From: Pseudomonas sp.
GTDB taxonomy: Bacteria; Pseudomonadota; Gammaproteobacteria; Pseudomonadales; Pseudomonadaceae
DNA: 64,000 bases
Assembly: GCF_030684895.1 (NCBI RefSeq)
Contig: NZ_JAUXXP010000046.1
Location: 1 to 64,000 of the forward strand
Reading direction: 5' to 3'
Shown here: one piece after another, positions 61,627 to 64,000 of the stretch
How positions within the stretch are numbered: position 1 is the stretch's first letter
Layout of the letters: each line of letters begins with the position of its first letter
The notes under the pieces: generated by a model
Database searches by the model: none
What the model was told of the DNA's origin: nothing
What the model saw: the letters and a program-made list of their open reading frames with translations, nothing else
Made by a program: the position numbers and the translations under genes

Positions 61627-63264
61627 CTAGAGCTTGAAGAAGCTGACCTTATCCGTCAGGCGATTGGCCAGGGTGGCCAGCTCGCGGCTGGAGGAGGCCA
61701 CCTGCGCGGAACCGGCCGAGGTTTCCAGGGTGGCGCTGTGGATACGGTTGATGTTCTGGTTGACCTCTTCAGCCACTGCGCTCTGTTCTTCCGAGGCGCT
61801 GGCGATCTGCGCGTTCATTTCGTTGATGGCGGTGACTTCGCTGCGGATCTTGTTCAGCGCAGTTTCGGCCTGACCGGTCTGCTCGACGGTCTGCTGGGCC
61901 AGTTGACGGCTGTTGCGCATCACCTCGGCGGCTTTGCCGGCACCTTCCTGCAGCTTGCCGATCATGCCGCGAATTTCCCGAGTGGAGTCCTGGGTACGGG
62001 TGGCCAGGGAGCGTACCTCGTCGGCCACCACGGCAAAGCCACGGCCGTGCTCGCCGGCTCGTGCGGCCTCAATGGCGGCGTTAAGGGCGAGCAGGTTGGT
62101 TTGCTCGGCAATGGAGGTAATCACCTCGATAATTTTCTCAATGCTCTCGCTGTCCGTGGACACCTGCTGCACGCTTTCGGCGGCGCTTTCCAGGGTGCGC
62201 GCCAGGTTCTGGATGGCGCTGGCGGTAGCGCTGACGACTTGATTGCCGGTGGCAACTTCATTGTCCGCATTGCGGGTGGCGGAGGCTGCGCTGGCGGCAT
62301 AGTTGGCCACTTCATTGACGGTGGCTGCCATCTGGTTGATGGCGGTGGCCATCTGTTCGGCCTCGCTGGATTGCAGACGGATCTGCTGGTTGTTGCTGTC
62401 GGATGTGGTCAGCAGCTGGTCTGAGGCCAGGGTCAGTTCACTGGCGGCACTGCGCACCTGGGTGATGGTCTCGGCCAGGTGCTTGACCATGTCTTGCAGG
62501 GCGCCCATGACGCTGTCCGGGTAACGGGTTTGGATACGTTGATTAAGTTCGCCGTTGGCCAGGCGCTGGATAATCTCGGCGACTTTGTAAGGCTCGGCGC
62601 CCAGTGTGGATTTCAACTTGTTGATGATGATCAGCGACACGCCAATGCTCAGCAGCACGGCTGCGGCGGTGACCAGCAGAATCAGCAGGCGAAAGCCGCC
62701 GGCGGCCTCACGTACTGCACCAATATCCTTACCGATCTCTTGTTCCTGATGGTCGATATAGGCGTTGATGCGCTTGAGCCATTCGCCATATGCCTGCGAG
62801 GCTTGCTCCATCAGCAGGCTTTTAGCTGCGTTGGTATCGCCTTTACTGCGCAAGCTGATCAGCTGTTCAGTCAAGCTCAGGGTGCTGCGCTCTATAGCCT
62901 GAATATCACCCAATAGGCGCTGTTCGGTGGGGGTGGGCGCTTGCTCGCGCAGCAGGTTATCCATGGAGCGGGCGGACTCCTGATAGAAGTCCTTGAGTCG
63001 CTGAATCTCAGCCAGTTGGCGGTTCAGCGCCACATCGTTATCCACCAACACCGCGTCGCGGATGGCGATGGCGCGGTCATGCACGCTGCCACGGAAGTTG
63101 ATGGCATAACGCTGCTTGAGCGAGGCACCCTCACTGACTGCGGTCAGTGTCTCGTCGATAAAGCCAACGCGCTGCACGCCGATAAGGGTGATCAGGATCA
63201 TCAGCGACAGGATCAGCCCAAATCCAAGACTCAAGCGTTGCGCAATGCTCAGTTGTGATTGCAT
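61627..63264 (-). CDS. Methyl-accepting chemotaxis protein (4HB sensor)
   Basis: [21 protein letters not shown] sensor helix; [55 protein letters not shown]. Confidence 0.93.
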   Translation of the reverse strand: MQSQLSIAQRLSLGFGLILSLMILITLIGVQRVGFIDETLTAVSEGASLKQRYAINFRGSVHDRAIAIRDAVLVDNDVALNRQLAEIQRLKDFYQESARSMDNLLREQAPTPTEQRLLGDIQAIERSTLSLTEQLISLRSKGDTNAAKSLLMEQASQAYGEWLKRINAYIDHQEQEIGKDIGAVREAAGGFRLLILLVTAAAVLLSIGVSLIIINKLKSTLGAEPYKVAEIIQRLANGELNQRIQTRYPDSVMGALQDMVKHLAETITQVRSAASELTLASDQLLTTSDSNNQQIRLQSSEAEQMATAINQMAATVNEVANYAASAASATRNADNEVATGNQVVSATASAIQNLARTLESAAESVQQVSTDSESIEKIIEVITSIAEQTNLLALNAAIEAARAGEHGRGFAVVADEVRSLATRTQDSTREIRGMIGKLQEGAGKAAEVMRNSRQLAQQTVEQTGQAETALNKIRSEVTAINEMNAQIASASEEQSAVAEEVNQNINRIHSATLETSAGSAQVASSSRELATLANRLTDKVSFFKL

Positions 63265-63626
63265 GAAATCGACTCCTCTTGCCCCTTGGGGCGGCGACTG
63301 CTTACTGCGTTAAAGGGGAGGCTCAGCAGGTGGTGAGTGCTCTCTTGTGCAAACCTTATACATAATATTTAGTCTGTACAATTTTCTTTTAGGTTTTAGC
63401 CATAGTGGCTGATGGCCGGTAACGGCGCTGCACAGGCGTCCATGAAATGGCTGTAATGCCCGCAAATAGGCGGTTTGTGCGGTAAATTAGCGACGAATTG
63501 ATCTGCCACGCTGAGCAGCAGATGATCTGCCGGGTTATACGAAAGTTGTACAATCAGGGCGGGGCGCTAAGAGGCTTATGCAGGCTACAGCGCAGCAGGC
63601 TGCTGTAAACGGCCGGTATGTAAAGC

Positions 63627-64000
63627 TCAGAACGAGGCGAGGATGCGTCCCAGCACGGCCATCGCCTGTTCGCTCTGCGCATCCCAGGGGTGGCCGTAAT
63701 TCAGCCGGGCGCAGTTGCCGAAGCGCCGGGTGGCCGAGAAGATCGGTCCCGGCGCCAGGCTGATGCCCTGGGCCAGGGCCAGTTGGAACAGGCGCAGCGC
63801 ATCGACCTGTTCGGGAAACTCGAACCACAGGAAGTAGCCGCCGCTGGGTCTAGTGACCTTGGTACTGGCCGGGAAGTGCCGCGCGGCAGAGGCGAGCATT
63901 GACGCCTGCTGCGCTTCCAGGGCGTGGCGCAACGTGCGCAGGTGGCGGTCATAACCGCCGTGTTGCAGGTAATCGGCCAGGGCGGCTTGAGCCGGCACCG
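63627..64000 (-). CDS. PLP-dependent aminotransferase / MocR-type regulator, C-terminal part (runs off window)
   Basis: LADYLQHGGYDRHLRTLRHALEAQQASMLASAARHFP...SGGYFLWFEFPEQVDALRLFQLALAQGISLAPGPIFSA...NCARLNYGHPW. Confidence 0.88.
   Translation of the reverse strand, partial: VPAQAALADYLQHGGYDRHLRTLRHALEAQQASMLASAARHFPASTKVTRPSGGYFLWFEFPEQVDALRLFQLALAQGISLAPGPIFSATRRFGNCARLNYGHPWDAQSEQAMAVLGRILASF

Overview
The window is about 64 kb of a Pseudomonas-like chromosome. It is mostly core genes on both strands with dense, well-formed coding. In order: glnS 3' end, cysS, kdpFABC-kdpDE, patatin-like phospholipase, lipoprotein, flavin reductase, cation P-type ATPase, MoxR/DUF58/TgpA operon, CHAD protein, thioesterase, chemoreceptor, TatD, MltF-like protein, DoxX, lipase foldase and lipase, double-domain PPK2 (Pap), thiolase. 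A visibly lower-GC segment (about 31.2-40.8 kb) follows. Then come an EamA transporter, flavodoxin-like reductase, fumC, DUF2804, DUF2059, BolA, TrhO, DsbA-like protein and ABC exporter, the hpd-hmgA-fah-maiA tyrosine catabolic cluster, a Na+-dependent (NSS) transporter, three chemoreceptors, a YdjM-like protein, and the 3' end of a MocR/aminotransferase gene. The most interesting region is the 31.4-40.2 kb island: full-length Sua5-like protein, CbbR/CysB-type LysR, a zinc-ribbon protein of unknown function overlapping an orphan CysD (no CysN), DabA-DabB (DUF2309 plus NuoL/MrpA-like inorganic-carbon accumulation complex), and an NhaR-like LysR. The combination of a DAB bicarbonate pump, a stand-alone CysD paralogue and a bicarbonate-consuming Sua5 enzyme is not one I recognise as a described system. 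The window also has many intergenic palindromic/REP-like elements, including a composite family with a shared tail and several located inside operons. No tRNA, rRNA, CRISPR array, integrase or transposase was recognised. Family names come from reading the translations and from memory; no database search was run.
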